Notes: a model not told the origin generated them from the sequence alone. A stretch of 55,000 nucleotides of DNA from Chrysomallon squamiferum (GCA_012295275.1 CM022671.1:31478750-31533749); one strand, 5' to 3'; numbered from the stretch's first letter, positions 35,980-49,855 are shown. Numbers and translations: made by a program.

Positions 35980-35999
35980 TGTATACACACACACACACA

Positions 36000-36037
<38 letters not shown>

Positions 36038-36230
36038 AACACATATGTATTTATAAAAACATAGGCTATATGCATACGTACATACATAAATATATGAACA
36101 TACATACATACATACATACGTACGTACGTACATACGTACACACATTAATATATGAATATATGCAGGCATATACACAGAGAGAACACAGATTTATACATTT
36201 AAATACGTATACACACACACACACATATAT
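35980..36230 (+). repeat. (CA)n and (CATA)/(CGTA)n compound tract
   Basis: CA runs at 35985-36033, CATA repeats at 36075-36118, CGTA palindromic repeats at 36117-36138 and CA/AT at 36209-36233. Confidence 0.92.
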
Positions 36231-36235
36231 ATATA

Positions 36236-36352
36236 TTCCCTCCTTCTCTCCCTCCCTCTCTCCATGTATCCATCCATTCACCCATCTATCCACCCATCTA
36301 CCCATCCACCCTTCATCCATCCACTGTCATTCCACCACCCGTCCATGTGTCC
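36236..36352 (+). repeat. (CCATC)/(CACC)n pyrimidine-rich tract
   Basis: Imperfect CCAT, CCAC and CCCT tetranucleotides for about 115 bp. Confidence 0.8.
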
Positions 36353-36359
36353 ACATATT

Positions 36360-36670
36360 CCGGGATCATTCTGTGGATCTAGACTAGACGCGAAGGACGA
36401 GCGACACAATACGACAGGCACTTTAAGGAGACAGACACATCAACCTGACAGTTAATACTGCACTGTAACGAGCAAGCCAGGTGTTAAGATTTGTCAGTGT
36501 GTGTGTGTGCTGGTTTAACGTGACAGGCTGAAGTAGCGCTAACGTCTAGCGATATCACAGTGACACGTTCGTAACGTTTACGACATTTTGTGACACACTT
36601 TCTCGTTAGTGCAGTTTAGATAGAGTAGATTCGTTTTCTCTTCCTCAAGCGTTTAAGTGATATTTAAAAT
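36360..36670. other. Unique CpG-containing stretch
   Basis: About 300 bp with many ACG/CGT words, including repeated GTGACA and AACGT. No gene recognised. Confidence 0.45.
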
Positions 36671-36678
36671 ATAGTCTT

Positions 36679-36709
<31 letters not shown>

Positions 36710-36899
36710 CCCCGTGTGTTTATAGCGAGACAAATTTAGAAATGTATAGATGTATAGTGGATATACAAATACTAATACCACCGCAAGCTTCATTAACACA
36801 ACCAACAACCATGACTACTACATCGAATGCTACTATTATTACACAAGCTGTTATTATTACTGTTTATCCTAATTCTCTACAACAACTACTACAACTTCT

Positions 36900-37029
36900 A
36901 TGACTAGTACTATTACTACTACTGCTACTACTACAACTGCCACCACCACCACCACCACCACCACTGCCACTACCTCTACTAACACCAATAACAATAACGA
37001 TGACAACAACACCAACAGTAGTAGTAGTA

Positions 37030-37073
<44 letters not shown>
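36900..37073 (+). repeat. (ACT)n, (CCA)n, (AGT)n, (AAT)n compound tract
   Basis: Trinucleotides change every 20-45 bp. Gly, Ser, Asn or Ile runs appear depending on frame. Confidence 0.92.
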
Positions 37074-37074
<1 letters not shown>

Positions 37075-37647
37075 TGCATGTCCCACGCTCACTTTAATTT
37101 TTCTTTCTTTTTTCTTTTTTTTTTTTTTCTTTTTTTTTTTTATTATTCAATTATTTTAAATCAGGATGTCACGTTATTAAATTCAGTAATACCAAGTTAT
37201 TCATAATATTTTAATTTATTTATCCGTAATACAAAGCGGACTCCTCCCTTATTATTATTAAATTCACCGACGATACACAAACATTTGACAAATACTTCAG
37301 CATGCATGGCCTGCCTATCTTCTGTCGACTGAAGAGCGAATGGAATTTTTAAATCTCTTTGCCGGTAAAGCGTCATCAAAACACTCGAAGATTAAAGTAG
37401 TTTGACACTGAATGGCCAGACGCGGATTTTACCGTTACGTCAAGCTGCCGTCAGCCAATCAGAAACGACGTTTAAATTGTCCCCGGATAGCAAATACGTT
37501 GCAGACTGTTATGAACGGTGAATTAGCAATTAATCCATGTCGTGAGAATTTTAACAATTTTATCTTGATTTCCTGGATGTCAATGGAACGCGCATCATGG
37601 TTTTTATCGTCACTGCGGAAATACGTGTTTACTAAGTTAGCCGCTTT

Positions 37648-37650
<3 letters not shown>

Positions 37651-37702
<52 letters not shown>

Positions 37703-38110
37703 TTGTTTATATGTTTGTATGTATGTATGTACGTATGTACATATGTATGTATATGTATGTATGTATAGGTGTGTGTATGTGTTTGTGTGTGTGTTTCGTT
37801 GTCCTTGTTTATATGTATGTATATATGTATGTATGTATGTATGTATGTGTGTATGTATGTGTGTGTGTGTGTGTATATAAAATATATTTGTGTGCGTGTG
37901 TGTGTTGTCCTTGTTTATATGTTTGTATGTATGTATGTATGTATGTGTATGTATGTATGTATGTATGTATGGGTTTGTGTATGGGTGTGTGTGTGTGTTT
38001 GTGTGTATGTTTCTTTGTCCTTGTTTATGCGTGTGTTTGTGTGTGTGTTTCTTTGTCCTTGTATGTATTGTGTGTGTATGAATCATGTATGAATGTATGT
38101 ATGTAAAAAT
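37651..38110 (+). repeat. (GT)n/(GTAT)n higher-order repeat, ~105 bp period
   Basis: The non-repeat word CCTTGTTTAT occurs at 37701, 37803, 37909 and 38019, and its first half again at 38057. Each is followed by (GTAT)n and preceded by (GT)n. This is a higher-order repeat made of microsatellite blocks. Confidence 0.88.
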
Positions 38111-38399
38111 ATATATCTATGTATGTGTGTGTATGCATGTATGTAAGTATGTATGTATATTTACATAAATGTATGTGCATAGAGATAGAGTGAAAGGCAG
38201 AAAGGCAGAAAGACACGGATAGGGCGGGGTGGGGAGAGCCAGAGCGGTTGTGGTTTCTGTCAGAGTTTATAATACTTTGTTTAACACCCCAAAACCACAG
38301 ATCCGGAACAGATAATTTCTAGAGTACAGAGTAACCACATAAACTGAAATAAACCCATTTCTAGAGCCTACAAAACAAAACCAGATTTTAGCATTACCA

Positions 38400-38511
<112 letters not shown>

Positions 38512-38519
38512 TCTTTCCA

Positions 38520-38983
38520 TTTACTTTTTTTTACCTGCTGACTCAGATATTGTAAAGTAATATAGAAACTTTTTTTTTTCCCTTAAGACAGTTTTTATCA
38601 GATCGTCACATAAATAGAAACACGAGAACAATAAACAAACAACGAAACAAAACAAAACAAAGAAAAAGAACAAGGCAATAAAAGTTGATGTGAACGCTGA
38701 TGACGTCGTCTCCTGTCATTCAGAAGTGTTCAAATTAGTTTTAAGTGTTACACATGTCGTTGACCGGTTTGTCAATGGAAGATGACAAGACACGAAAATG
38801 AGAAGCTGTCAAGCCGTGCAGGATTTATGAATGAATCTGAATGTTTCGAAAAAACGTCATTAAAACTAAAATAACAGCACTCTATCACAAAACTGACTGC
38901 CTCTGCATGAGATAAGTCTTAAATGATTGCCGGTGTTGTGATCTACCTGACAAAGTAAAAAAAAATTCTTTTAATCTCTGTTG

Positions 38984-39015
<32 letters not shown>

Positions 39016-39164
39016 TATATATTTTAAAATAATAGTTTTTCTGATGTGCATTATTCTGAGTTTTATTTCGTGTATTTTGTAACTGAATACAAAGTCTACG
39101 TTGTGTTGTATGCCATATATTTGTTGCAGTTCTGGTAGACACATACATATACGCATTAGACATA

Positions 39165-39215
<51 letters not shown>

Positions 39216-41260
39216 CATACATAGGTAATAATGACACATGTACACTTAAAATCGTTGTAAAATTGAGTATAAAGAGTTTTATATAGCTTCTTTTCTTTTT
39301 TTTTTTTCTTTTTTTTATCTAATTTGAAGATATTAATCTGTTTGTAAGTTAATAACAATCATCTATGTTGTGTTGTTTTCTGTATCTAATCATCATCATC
39401 ATCGTCAACGTCATTTTCATCACCTCCATGACCCAAGAAGCCATCACACAAATTAGCGACATCTCCACCACCATCACCACTGCGACATCAATGTATTTTT
39501 TACATCTTCGGACGACAGCTACAGAAAGTTCAGTTTTATCTGTGAAACAACATGGGGGAAAGGATAAAAATAATAAATAAATTTAAAAACAAAAAACCCC
39601 AAAAAAACCCAGACTGATACTGATGACAACATAATGAAGGACATGATGACCATCCAGACAAGAAGACAAGATAATTGTTTATCTTTAGAAATAATAGAGA
39701 GCTCAATGAGGATCACGATCTCGAACACGTCCATTTCGGTTTTAATTTAAGAATCTCCGTAGCCAAGAATAGGTCTTCATCTTTAACCAAATCGACGTTA
39801 ATACTGGAAGCAGAAAACGTTTTAAGAATAATGTCGCCGTTATGTTGTCAGAGACGAAATATCACTCCATTAACTTGAAAAGATCATATTCATTGAGGGG
39901 GAAAAAAACCAAAAACCAAATGGCTCCCACTAAAATATGGCGTCGGCGTAATTGATGTTGAAATAAGCTGCCAACGTAGTTGTTGTGTCTGTGAGAGATT
40001 TCATTCTGACTGTCTCCTGTTTGTTTTCATTTCAGAACAAAATACTTTACTGTCTAAAATTATTTAGTTGAAACTATAGCATATCTATATAATATATATA
40101 TATATCAAATAAATAATAACTGTCAAGAATGACAAAGAATGAGAGACAGAACTATACAGAAAACAGCAATACATTAAGATTTTTTTATGCGGATCATTAA
40201 ATTAATTATTTATAATATCAATAATTAAAAAGCAAAAAAAAAAAACAAACATATCTTATTTGTTGCAAATTCGCAGAAAAAAAGTGTCTAAGGAAAACTA
40301 AACTGACAATTTCATAAAAAATTATCGATTCATAAGAAAATGTTTCCAAAGATTACGAACTAGTTGACTCGAAAAGGGTCAATAAAAGTGAACTTTGAGT
40401 AAAAAGTATTTGTTTGATTTCACAGGGAGTCTTCTTATTTAATAAGAAGTAATACTTCCTAAACGAAGCGGAATGCTTTAAGTATGTAAACTATATAGGA
40501 TGTCAATGAATATGTCCTTGTGATTATTATATATAGTATATATATATGCGTGTGTTTGTGTTATTACTCTCTCTCTCTCTCTGTCTGTCTGTCTGTCTGT
40601 CTCTCTCTCCCCTTAATAAAAGAATTAACATAAACAAGTAATTATTTATATTAAAATAATTATAATAATAATATTAAAATAAAAAAAAAAAAACAAAATA
40701 ATAAAACAACCTGGAGGGGATATTAAAACGAATGGGACGTGCATGTGTGGGTGTTCGAAAATTTTCTCAATCAGATTAACTACCGACTAAAAAATGTAAT
40801 TACGAACTACTCCAAAATATTTAATTATTACTGAACGGAAATAATAGTACGTGACTTTCCTCTGGGGTCCCCGAATCAACTACCACCCACACTCCCTCCT
40901 CAACCCCCAAGTAATAATTTGTCTAATGACCCTCAGTCGATGTTAACTACTTCAGTGTCCCATTGTCTTGTCTTTTTGTCGGGATGTGAAACTGTAAAAT
41001 GATTACTGATCATGAATTATGAGACTTACACATCAGTTTTGCCGGATGCTTTCGTTTATTTATACAAATAATATCTTGAGGGCAGGAATTTGTTTCTATA
41101 TGTAGCTAAAACTCTCTGTGATATGTCACTGTTTTATTAATTACGTACACGCAATTTAAAACAACATATATGTGTACATGATTGTTCAGATCTAAATTTG
41201 TAAATTCACTGCCGTACTTTTAAATTGTTTTGGTCTTTTTGTTGTTGTTTTTTCTCTTTT
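38520..41260. other. Gene-free interval
   Basis: Contains poly-T at 38984-39012, (AT)n at 39168-39212, a degenerate ATC/ACC region at 39390-39490, (TC)/(TG)n at 40566-40608 and otherwise unique AT-rich DNA. No exon recognised. Confidence 0.55.
39168..39212. repeat. (AT)n tract
   Basis: About 45 bp of pure alternating TA. Confidence 0.93.
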
Positions 41261-41262
41261 TC

Positions 41263-41366
<104 letters not shown>

Positions 41367-41679
41367 TCGCGTCGATAATTCCTATTCCTTTCTCTTATAC
41401 CTTCATTCCTCCCTACTCCTGTTTTCTTCATTCATTTGCTCATGTTTTTATCTGTCCATCAGAATCGGTTTTCCTGAGTTAGTTTTTATGTATCCGTCTA
41501 TATAAAGAGCTCACTTGCAAAAAAGCCTTAGATCCACTTTTGTCAAAATGTTAGCACTGCGTTATTGTGATTAATCGTTGCTTTACGATGACAAACCTAA
41601 TTAGTTATAAAATAAGTGACATCCAGTAATAAAGGGCCACTGTATCATTAGTGCAATAGTATTGAAATCCTATTCATTT

Positions 41680-41726
41680 TAATTTATTTATTTATTTATA
41701 TATTTATTTTGTTTTATTTATTTATT

Positions 41727-41776
<50 letters not shown>
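41680..41776 (+). repeat. (ATTT)n then (ATT)n tract
   Basis: ATTT tetranucleotides pass into (ATT)n. Confidence 0.9.
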
Positions 41777-42219
41777 GCATTCTATTTTATTTTTTTTTTT
41801 TTATTTTTTTTTATTTTAATATTTTTATTGCTTTAAAAGTGATAAATTGTCTATCAGCTTTTTATATTCATCAACATCACTATCTGAAAATCGTGCTGTT
41901 GAGTTTGTTCAGTTTTCCTCGTTTCATCATCAGTTTTATTTTTAAAAATAATTTTTTTTATGCATCGGTTATTACGTAAGACACGTACATATAAAACTAT
42001 ATCTCGCGGGTATATATCCTATTTCTATATTTGGAAATGAATATTTGTGATTTGTCACACTTTATTAATTAGGAACACAAACGTAATTGTATGAATGAAT
42101 TTGGGTCTGTGGATTTAATTTTATTTCTGTCAATTCAGCCTTTTGACTGTCTTTTTAATTTAGCTTTCTATTTCATGTGCCTGTCAATGTGTTCGTCTGT
42201 ATTTGATATAGATAAACAG

Positions 42220-42255
42220 ACAGACAGACAGACAGATAGACAGAGATTGAGAGAG
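42220..42255 (+). repeat. (ACAG)n tract
   Basis: ACAG units with an AGAG/ATAG end. Confidence 0.85.
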
Positions 42256-42559
42256 ATAAAAGACAAGACTGAGACTGGGTGTGGTGTATGTACGTGTATG
42301 TATCTGTATTTCATGTCAGTATACGCATATATACGAAACTAAATCACACGTACAATAATGTTCGATCTAAATCTTTTTAAATAAAAATCATGGCTATACG
42401 ATTTTTCTTAACTTCGTGCCATGAAATATTATTTTTCTTCAAAAGTGAAATTGTCAATGATTTTTTGTTGGTGTTTTTTTTCTCAAAAATTAAATAAAGA
42501 ATTCATTTTTTTTTTTTTTTTTTTTTGTAACTATAAAGGAGTTCAGCAGCATTGACTAA

Positions 42560-42740
42560 ACTCTTAAACTCGTCGAATTTTGTCGCTGCAAACTCATTCA
42601 CTGGAAAAACAAGGACAAATATTTTAGTTAGGTTGGGAACGAGTCTCAAAGACGAGTTAAGTTTGCTCTGCGCATACAGGAAGTAAGCGACTGGCTTTGT
42701 AAATGTGCTACGCCGTCAGGTGTAGCGAATTCTCACTCGG
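42560..42740. other. Unique GC-richer stretch
   Basis: Contains TCTGCGCATACAGGAAGTAA near 42670-42687, combining an NRF1-like and an ETS-like word. No coding evidence. Confidence 0.3.
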
Positions 42741-42950
42741 GTTAAAAACGAATACGAAAAAGAAAAGACACATGTTGAAATCAATGAAGTTGAAAACAAA
42801 GACGAAGCTGTGTAAATTTGATTTTCTCTCGTTTTGTCGTTAATACGGATTGTCTCTTTTTGTGTGAATAAATGATTTCGTAGCTTGTTTAAGTGTTCTG
42901 ATAAACAAAACAAAACAAAAATTAAAATAGGAAAGAAAACGAAAAATAAA

Positions 42951-42953
<3 letters not shown>

Positions 42954-42996
<43 letters not shown>

Positions 42997-43002
42997 GTAT
43001 AA
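42954..43002. repeat. (AT)n then (GTAT)n tract
   Basis: About 30 bp of alternating AT and four GTAT units. Confidence 0.92.
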
Positions 43003-43489
43003 AGATATTATTTTTAAAAATGACGGGAAAAGGTCGTTCCGTTTTTAGGACAAAAAAAAAAAAAAAATGAAATAAGATAAAAAGAATCAATATTTAAACT
43101 GTAACAAGAACGCATGAAAAAAATTTTCTTTTACTTTTTCTATTTTTAATTTAAAAAATCATTCTTTCTTTCTTTTTTTCTTTTTTTCTCACATCCTTCG
43201 TTTGTTTTAACGTCTTGCAGGCGTAGAACTATTGAGTTCTAGCGGATCTCAAACCGTCTGCTAACGAATGTATTATTATAATTTTTCTCATTACGTATGT
43301 GAAATAATGTTCTGTGATCTTCTTGCACACTCAGTTAAACCGTATATTTATTCACACCATTGAAATTAAGACTTTATAAAGACAAACAGCCAGCTTTAGA
43401 GATACTCTGACCATGTATCTGGACTGCCAGGATCTTGGATTTTATTTTTCCTTCTCCATGTCATTTTCTTTACGTTATCATTTTCATCT

Positions 43490-43850
43490 TATTCTAGTCA
43501 TCATTATGATTATTTATACCATTATAATAATTTCCTTCACATCATCATCATTAATATCATTATTATCATCTTCAACAATAACATCATATTAACATCACTG
43601 TAATAGTTTTATCACATCAGCGTCATCACCGTCAATATCATCATCATCGTCATCTGCATATCATCATCAAGGGGTCATCATCATCATCATCATCATCATC
43701 ATATATCATCAGCATCATCTTCTTCATACCAACATCATCATTATCTTCATAATCGTCAACGTTATCTTCACAGCACTGTCACCATCATCATCATCATCAT
43801 CATCTCCACAACATCGTTTTTATCATCATCTTCAGCTTTATCTTCATACG
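43490..43850 (+). repeat. Degenerate (ATC)n region
   Basis: About 360 bp dominated by ATC, ATT and CATCAC words. The purest block is 43673-43704. Confidence 0.85.
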
Positions 43851-44059
43851 TTGTACTCACTAGATCTTATGATGACATGTTAATTCATGAGTCAGCAAAC
43901 TTTCACAAATTCAGAAACCACAGAAATATAATATTAAATCAGAATTTTGGAAGGAGCATAAATAAATAAATAAATAAATAAATAATCGCAGGATAATTGT
44001 CTCTTGGATTCTTACTTGTACATAGGTTTAACATTTTAAAGACAGGATTAATTTTCCTT

Positions 44060-44065
<6 letters not shown>

Positions 44066-44092
<27 letters not shown>
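44066..44092 (+). repeat. Poly-T run
   Basis: About 27 T followed by ATTAATAG. The unique sequence 44093-44530 after it has no recognisable gene. Confidence 0.9.
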
Positions 44093-44094
<2 letters not shown>

Positions 44095-44655
44095 TAATAG
44101 TTACGTCAGACGATCTATTTTGTCCAGCGGATATTGCTACGGCTTCGAACTAATTGCACCTAACAGTTTAACGTTACGAATCAAGTACTCAGTCTGAATA
44201 GGTTAGGAGAGCAAGTTGATTGATTATACTACACCACTGTGTCTTTTCGCTCGTGTTGTTATTGTTAGCGCGATGTCAGAGCCTAATTCTGCTTGCGATA
44301 TTAGCTTTGGGTGAAATTTTGGCTTTTCCATCAATTAGCTGAAAGCATACAGAGAAATTCTGAAGCACCGATTAGCTGGAGGCAAAATTAATGTGCACGT
44401 GCAAGTCCATTTACTGGTGCAGGTAAGGTCAGGTGTACTTTATGAAGCGAAAGGTTGCAGATATAAAGAGATAATCTTATGGTTGCATGTGTCAAATGAA
44501 GACTATGATGTATGTGCTATTACCCAGTCATGTCTGTACACCTGGGTGTTTGTTTATTTGTCTGTCTCTTAGTATATATATATATAATGAAAACAAATAG
44601 AAATGCAGTTCGAACAGAATATATAATTATATGTAGATAGGATGACACGTGCATG

Positions 44656-44657
<2 letters not shown>

Positions 44658-44728
<71 letters not shown>

Positions 44729-44730
44729 AT
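44658..44730. repeat. (AT)n then (GTAT)n tract
   Basis: About 47 bp of alternating AT and then GTAT units, the same arrangement as at 42.95 kb. Confidence 0.93.
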
Positions 44731-45179
44731 ATAGATACATATGCATATATATACAAACTTACAAACATACACCAAAATGCTAATAAACTCATATCTATAT
44801 AAAAGCATAATAAATGATTTATTTTATTTATTTATTTATTTATTCATTCATTCATTGTTGTTATTATTATTATTATTTTTTTTTTTTTTAATTAAATCCT
44901 AAAACCCATTTTCTAAATATTTTTCCATTAAGCGCTAAAAACTGAAGAAGTCCCTGCACAATGAACTTATTTTATGTAGGTAATGTAATATACATTCTTA
45001 CTTACATACTATCTTTAAATTTAATTATTCTTACCTGTACATATGGAAGAGTGTTTGAAATTTAAAACAACAAAATTCGCACAAAACGTTAACCAGAATT
45101 TTAATTAATTTATAAAAGAATCATAAATAGAAAGTAAATTAAACTGAAAGGAAAAACGTTTTTAAAAATTAATTCAATC

Positions 45180-45432
45180 AACGTAAACGAATTAAATAGA
45201 AAAAAAAAAAACAAACAAACAAACGAACAACAACAACAAAAAAAAAAAAATAAAAGAATAAAAAAAAAAACTTGTTCGTAAATGAACCTGATTAAATTAC
45301 TAAAACAAAACGAAAGAATGAAACAAAGAAACGAGAAAAAAAAAATGCAAATGAGGGAAAGAAAAAATATAAAGAGAACGTATATAAATAAATATGAATC
45401 ACGATGATGAAATGATGATGATGATGATGATG

Positions 45433-45473
<41 letters not shown>

Positions 45474-45620
45474 ACAAAAATAATAATAATAATAACAATA
45501 ATAATAAAACAATAAATAATAAAAAAATAATGAATAAAATAAAAAAAAAAAAAAATAAATAAAAATAAATAAATAAATAAATAAATAAAAAAAAATATAT
45601 AAAAATAAGAATATATATGG
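45180..45620 (+). repeat. A-rich, (GAT)n, (AAT)n and (AAAT)n region
   Basis: Poly-A runs, AAAC at 45213-45227, GAT at 45408-45432, AAT at 45434-45503 and AAAT at 45556-45588. The minus-strand frames are Phe/Tyr/Ile translations of these repeats. Confidence 0.88.
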
Positions 45621-45769
45621 ACCAAACAACAACCTCTTTATGTCAAACACTTGAAAGCCCCCGAAAAAAACATTAAAAAAAACAACAACAAGAAAACCCC
45701 CACAAAAAACGACAAACTAACAACAACAACAAAAAAAAAAAAAAAAAAAAAAACAACAATAAAAAGAAT

Positions 45770-46260
45770 ACTTCAGGTTTCGCTGTCACCTGTACAGTTT
45801 CGACAGCTATTTGTATCACGTAGGCTGGCACGTAGAATCCCAACGCGTCTCATACGAGCCTGTATGTGTCATAACCATGATCACCTTTCCTACCTTCACA
45901 GGTAAAGTTTTATTTAAGAAAACAACAATCCTCTGACGTGGTTAACGTTTCGGGAGCCTGTTAGGGCAAACGGTCTGGGTCATGCTAATGAAGGCGAGGT
46001 GAGAGCACACGAAAGGTAAAAAAAAAAAAAAAAAAAAAAAAAAATACCCAACAAAACTGTAGGTTAAATAAAATTCTATTGTCGCGTTTTTTTTTTTTTT
46101 TTTTTGCCTTAAATCTTGCATGGTTGACATCTAATGACATGCTGTCTTTGGAGCTAGCCGATTTTCAAAGCGTTTTATCAAAAGTCGTGTCTCGTAATAG
46201 GCTGAACGGTGTAATCCCCGCGTTTAGAGCTGTCACAATAAATTTGTCTATCTCGAAACG
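45770..46260. other. Unique islands between homopolymers
   Basis: Two ordinary-complexity stretches (45770-46015 and 46105-46260) separated by A and T runs. No domain or splice-bracketed exon seen. Confidence 0.45.
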
Positions 46261-46264
46261 AACA

Positions 46265-46324
46265 CCTTTTTTTTTCTTCTTCTTCTTCTTCTTTTTTTTT
46301 TTTTTTCTTTTTTTTTTTTTTTTT
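46265..46324 (+). repeat. Poly-T with (TTC)n
   Basis: T runs interrupted by TTCTTCTTCTTC. Confidence 0.9.
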
Positions 46325-46763
46325 ATTGTGTTGTGTTAAACGACTTGAAGAGAGTCCTTCTTCTTTCAATACGCCGTGTGGTCTGGCAATGATGTTTTTT
46401 TTTTTTTTTTTTTTGTCTTTCAAAAAGGTATCATCTTGACGGAGGAAATCTGATATTTAAATTATTGTCATCTGTTCTGCAGTGTTCACAGATCTGAGTG
46501 TTTTTGTAAAAAAAAAAAAGTTTCTCGTGAGCTTTTTAACTGCTCCAGGAATTAGGATGCGTTTACAAATAGGTGGTTATAACAGCAACACGTGCTCGGG
46601 GTTACCCTTATGAACACAGGGGCGCAAGCAGACGAACAAAAGACGGTACTAAAAGTCGAGCTAATTACAACAGAGTCGGAGAGCAAAGGTTAATGCGGGT
46701 CTGTGGCGCACTAAATAAAATAAACGATAATGAGACGGCAGATCGCTGTTAAAGGTATAATCC

Positions 46764-46769
<6 letters not shown>

Positions 46770-46799
<30 letters not shown>
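46770..46799 (+). repeat. Poly-A run (30)
   Basis: 30 A after TCCTTTTTT. The unique DNA at 46530-46768 upstream of it could be a retrocopy body, but nothing identifies one. Confidence 0.92.
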
Positions 46800-46802
<3 letters not shown>

Positions 46803-47237
46803 GCAGCACTTTGTTAGAAGAGATGATGATAAAGATAAAATGGTTTAACTACCTCTGTGTGAAATAGAAAGAAACGTCGGAGTTAACTCTAGCCGATACT
46901 AGTCGAAGTTTGAGTATAGAGAGAGAGAGAGCGTATAATGTTTTTATATATTTTATTTTGTTTGTTTTTTTTGTTTTGTTTTGTTTTATTTTGTTTCGTT
47001 TCGTTTCTTTTATTATTATTATTTTTTACTTCATTGTTTTCTTTTACATTATTTTCTATTATTTTTTTATTTTTTTTTATTAATTCATTATTTTTCATTC
47101 ATTCATTTTAAACTATAAAAATTACTCTGCCGTTTCAATAGATTGCAATTTATATGATTACCACAACAAATGGCATATTTTTCACACAGTGATAGTAATT
47201 GATTTTACGATGCACCTCTACAAATCCACAGCACATA

Positions 47238-47526
47238 TTTAGAAGATTCTGTACACTGAAATCTGAAATACGGTTCCAAAAAAAATCCTCTACGTGTTTA
47301 AATGTAAAACACAGTTTTAGAAGATTCAACGTCATAAATCTTAAACAGTTCTACAACACATCAAGTTGCAGAACATTCTACGTTATAAATCTAAAAACAG
47401 ATTTAGATCGTACTGCGTAATAAACTTAAAACACTGTTCTAGAACACACTACGTTACAAATCTAAAACTTTGTGTACAACAATGTTATATTAAAAATAAA
47501 GTTCTGGAATATTCTGCGTTAAAAAT
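47238..47526 (+). repeat. Diverged ~35-bp tandem array, about eight units
   Basis: Units follow the pattern GTTCTAGAA..ATTCTACGT..ATAAATCTAAAACA. The clearest starts are near 47312 (GTTTTAGAAGATTCAACGT), 47347 (GTTCTACAACAC), 47436 (GTTCTAGAACACACTACGTT) and 47503 (GTTCTGGAATATTCTGCGTT). The spacing is mostly 34-36 bp and the copies have clearly diverged. Confidence 0.75.
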
Positions 47527-47557
47527 GATGTCATAGAGTTTAAATTTTTTAATTTTG

Positions 47558-47559
47558 AT

Positions 47560-47590
<31 letters not shown>

Positions 47591-47596
47591 TTTTTT
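47558..47596 (+). repeat. (ATTT)n tract
   Basis: ATTT tetranucleotides close behind the 35-bp array. Confidence 0.88.
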
Positions 47597-47877
47597 ATTT
47601 ATTATTTTGTCTTTTTCATAACTGTTATATTACTGAGAATATTTTATACACAGTGTTATGAATCGCTACGCTAAACCGATTTATGTTTTAATCTTTCCCA
47701 ATTTTTGTATATTATAAAAAAATATTTACATAACATATGATTATTCAAATGTTTAACTAACCTTCGAACACATAACCCTAATACTCTCTTAAGCCAATAA
47801 ATGTAAACATTAATGAAATGACTCGACAATTTATTATTGAATATACTAAAGATGATTGTGAGATTGATTTCATCTTC

Positions 47878-47878
<1 letters not shown>

Positions 47879-47959
<81 letters not shown>
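47879..47959 (+). repeat. (TC)n tract 12
   Basis: 81 bp of uninterrupted TC. Confidence 0.95.
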
Positions 47960-47965
<6 letters not shown>

Positions 47966-48189
47966 TAACAACTTTCTATTATTAACAATTAAACGAGGTT
48001 AGAGTTAGATAAATCATCACGTGTTTATTTAGAAGGAGACATGAAAAAGATGAGACCACAAACCTCCTTGAATCCGAGCCTGTAAAAAAAAACAAGACAA
48101 TGAAACAACATAAATATCTAATCTTTAAATAGTCATTCTTCATTTTCAATGTGTTTTAATTCTTAACGTGTTTTGCTTTGTTTAAATTT

Positions 48190-48211
48190 ATTATTATTGT
48201 TGTTGTTGTTG

Positions 48212-48259
<48 letters not shown>
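48190..48259 (+). repeat. (TTG)n and (TTA)n tract
   Basis: TTG for about 18 bp and then TTA for about 42 bp. Confidence 0.9.
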
Positions 48260-48260
<1 letters not shown>

Positions 48261-48584
48261 TGTTTTGTTTTGTGCTGTAGTTCAGAGTCAGCGGTCAAAA
48301 TCAGCGTTATTCTTAGAATATTTTCATCTTGTTTTATCTATGACTGTCTCTCTAAGAAATGGCCATCGACACACCTGTTGAAAAATGTACCTGTGTAGCA
48401 GGTCACTGTAATCCTGGGATTAAAATGTTTCATTAGAACTGATCAATAATGAATGCTTTCATCAGCCGCTGGTCGAGTAACATTAGTGAGTCAGATAAAT
48501 CAATCTGTGTAGTGTACAACATCTGGTCTACCACGCCATCACAAACCCGTTTTGATTATTAATGTTCTTGAATGAATTTTGTTT

Positions 48585-48730
<146 letters not shown>

Positions 48731-48818
48731 GTGTGTTTTTATATGTCTGGATGTGCATGCATAGATATCTGTGTGGGTCGTGCTATCTTCATTTCTCTAT
48801 CTCTCTCTTTCAAACAAA

Positions 48819-48839
48819 CACACACACTCATACACACAG

Positions 48840-48878
<39 letters not shown>

Positions 48879-48932
48879 CAAGTTTATGTCTGTAGATCAT
48901 TGCCAAATAGATATATATATATATATATATAT
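48819..48932 (+). repeat. (CA)n and (AT)n tracts
   Basis: CA at 48819-48875 with small breaks, and AT at 48910-48933. Confidence 0.9.
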
Positions 48933-49521
48933 AATAAAAACCCAAAACAGTAATACTTCCGTGAAACCGTGATTAGGAGGATTGTTTCGCTTCACCTGAC
49001 ATATGGATGTTATTTTAAAACTTTTAAAAGTGTAATAACAATGATAATAAACTAGAAATATTAAGATGGTACATTAGAATATATCTATTTTGAAACCAGT
49101 AACTAAACAAAAAAAAAAAAAAATTTCTTTATCAAGGCTCGTAATATTGGAATCGAAGACAAACGATGAATAATAATTCTCAGAAATGCGTAGAAGAACT
49201 ATCGATTCGGGTTTTTCCAGCAAAAATTCCATCATCAACAAACCTGCTGGCAAATTGTTGCAATTAAGAAATTAGTACGCAAAAAGAAATAAGTAAATCG
49301 AATTGGTTTTGTCACATTCTGAGAAGGATAGATACATAAAAATACCGCTGACAAGTTACAGCGTACAATTTACTCATGCCTCTGTTAATACTAATCTTCC
49401 TGGTCGAGTGACAAATGCACGATGACCAATTCATGGATTGATCTAACAACGATATAAATCTACGTTGTTATGTGAATGAAGATGTGATGACGAAGAGAAA
49501 TAGAGTGGAAGAAAGAGAATC

Positions 49522-49621
<100 letters not shown>

Positions 49622-49822
49622 TGAAATAAAGGAACGGAGATAAACATACAAATTGGCAGGCAAACAGACAGCTACATAAATAGAAAAAAAGATGGACAGC
49701 TATATGTGTAGATAGATAGATGGATAGATAGAAAAAATAGACAGATAGAAAGACAGATATACAGACAGACAAACAGAATGACGAACGGAAACAACCTATC
49801 ACTCTCTTTCTCTGTTTTTCTT

Positions 49823-49855
<33 letters not shown>

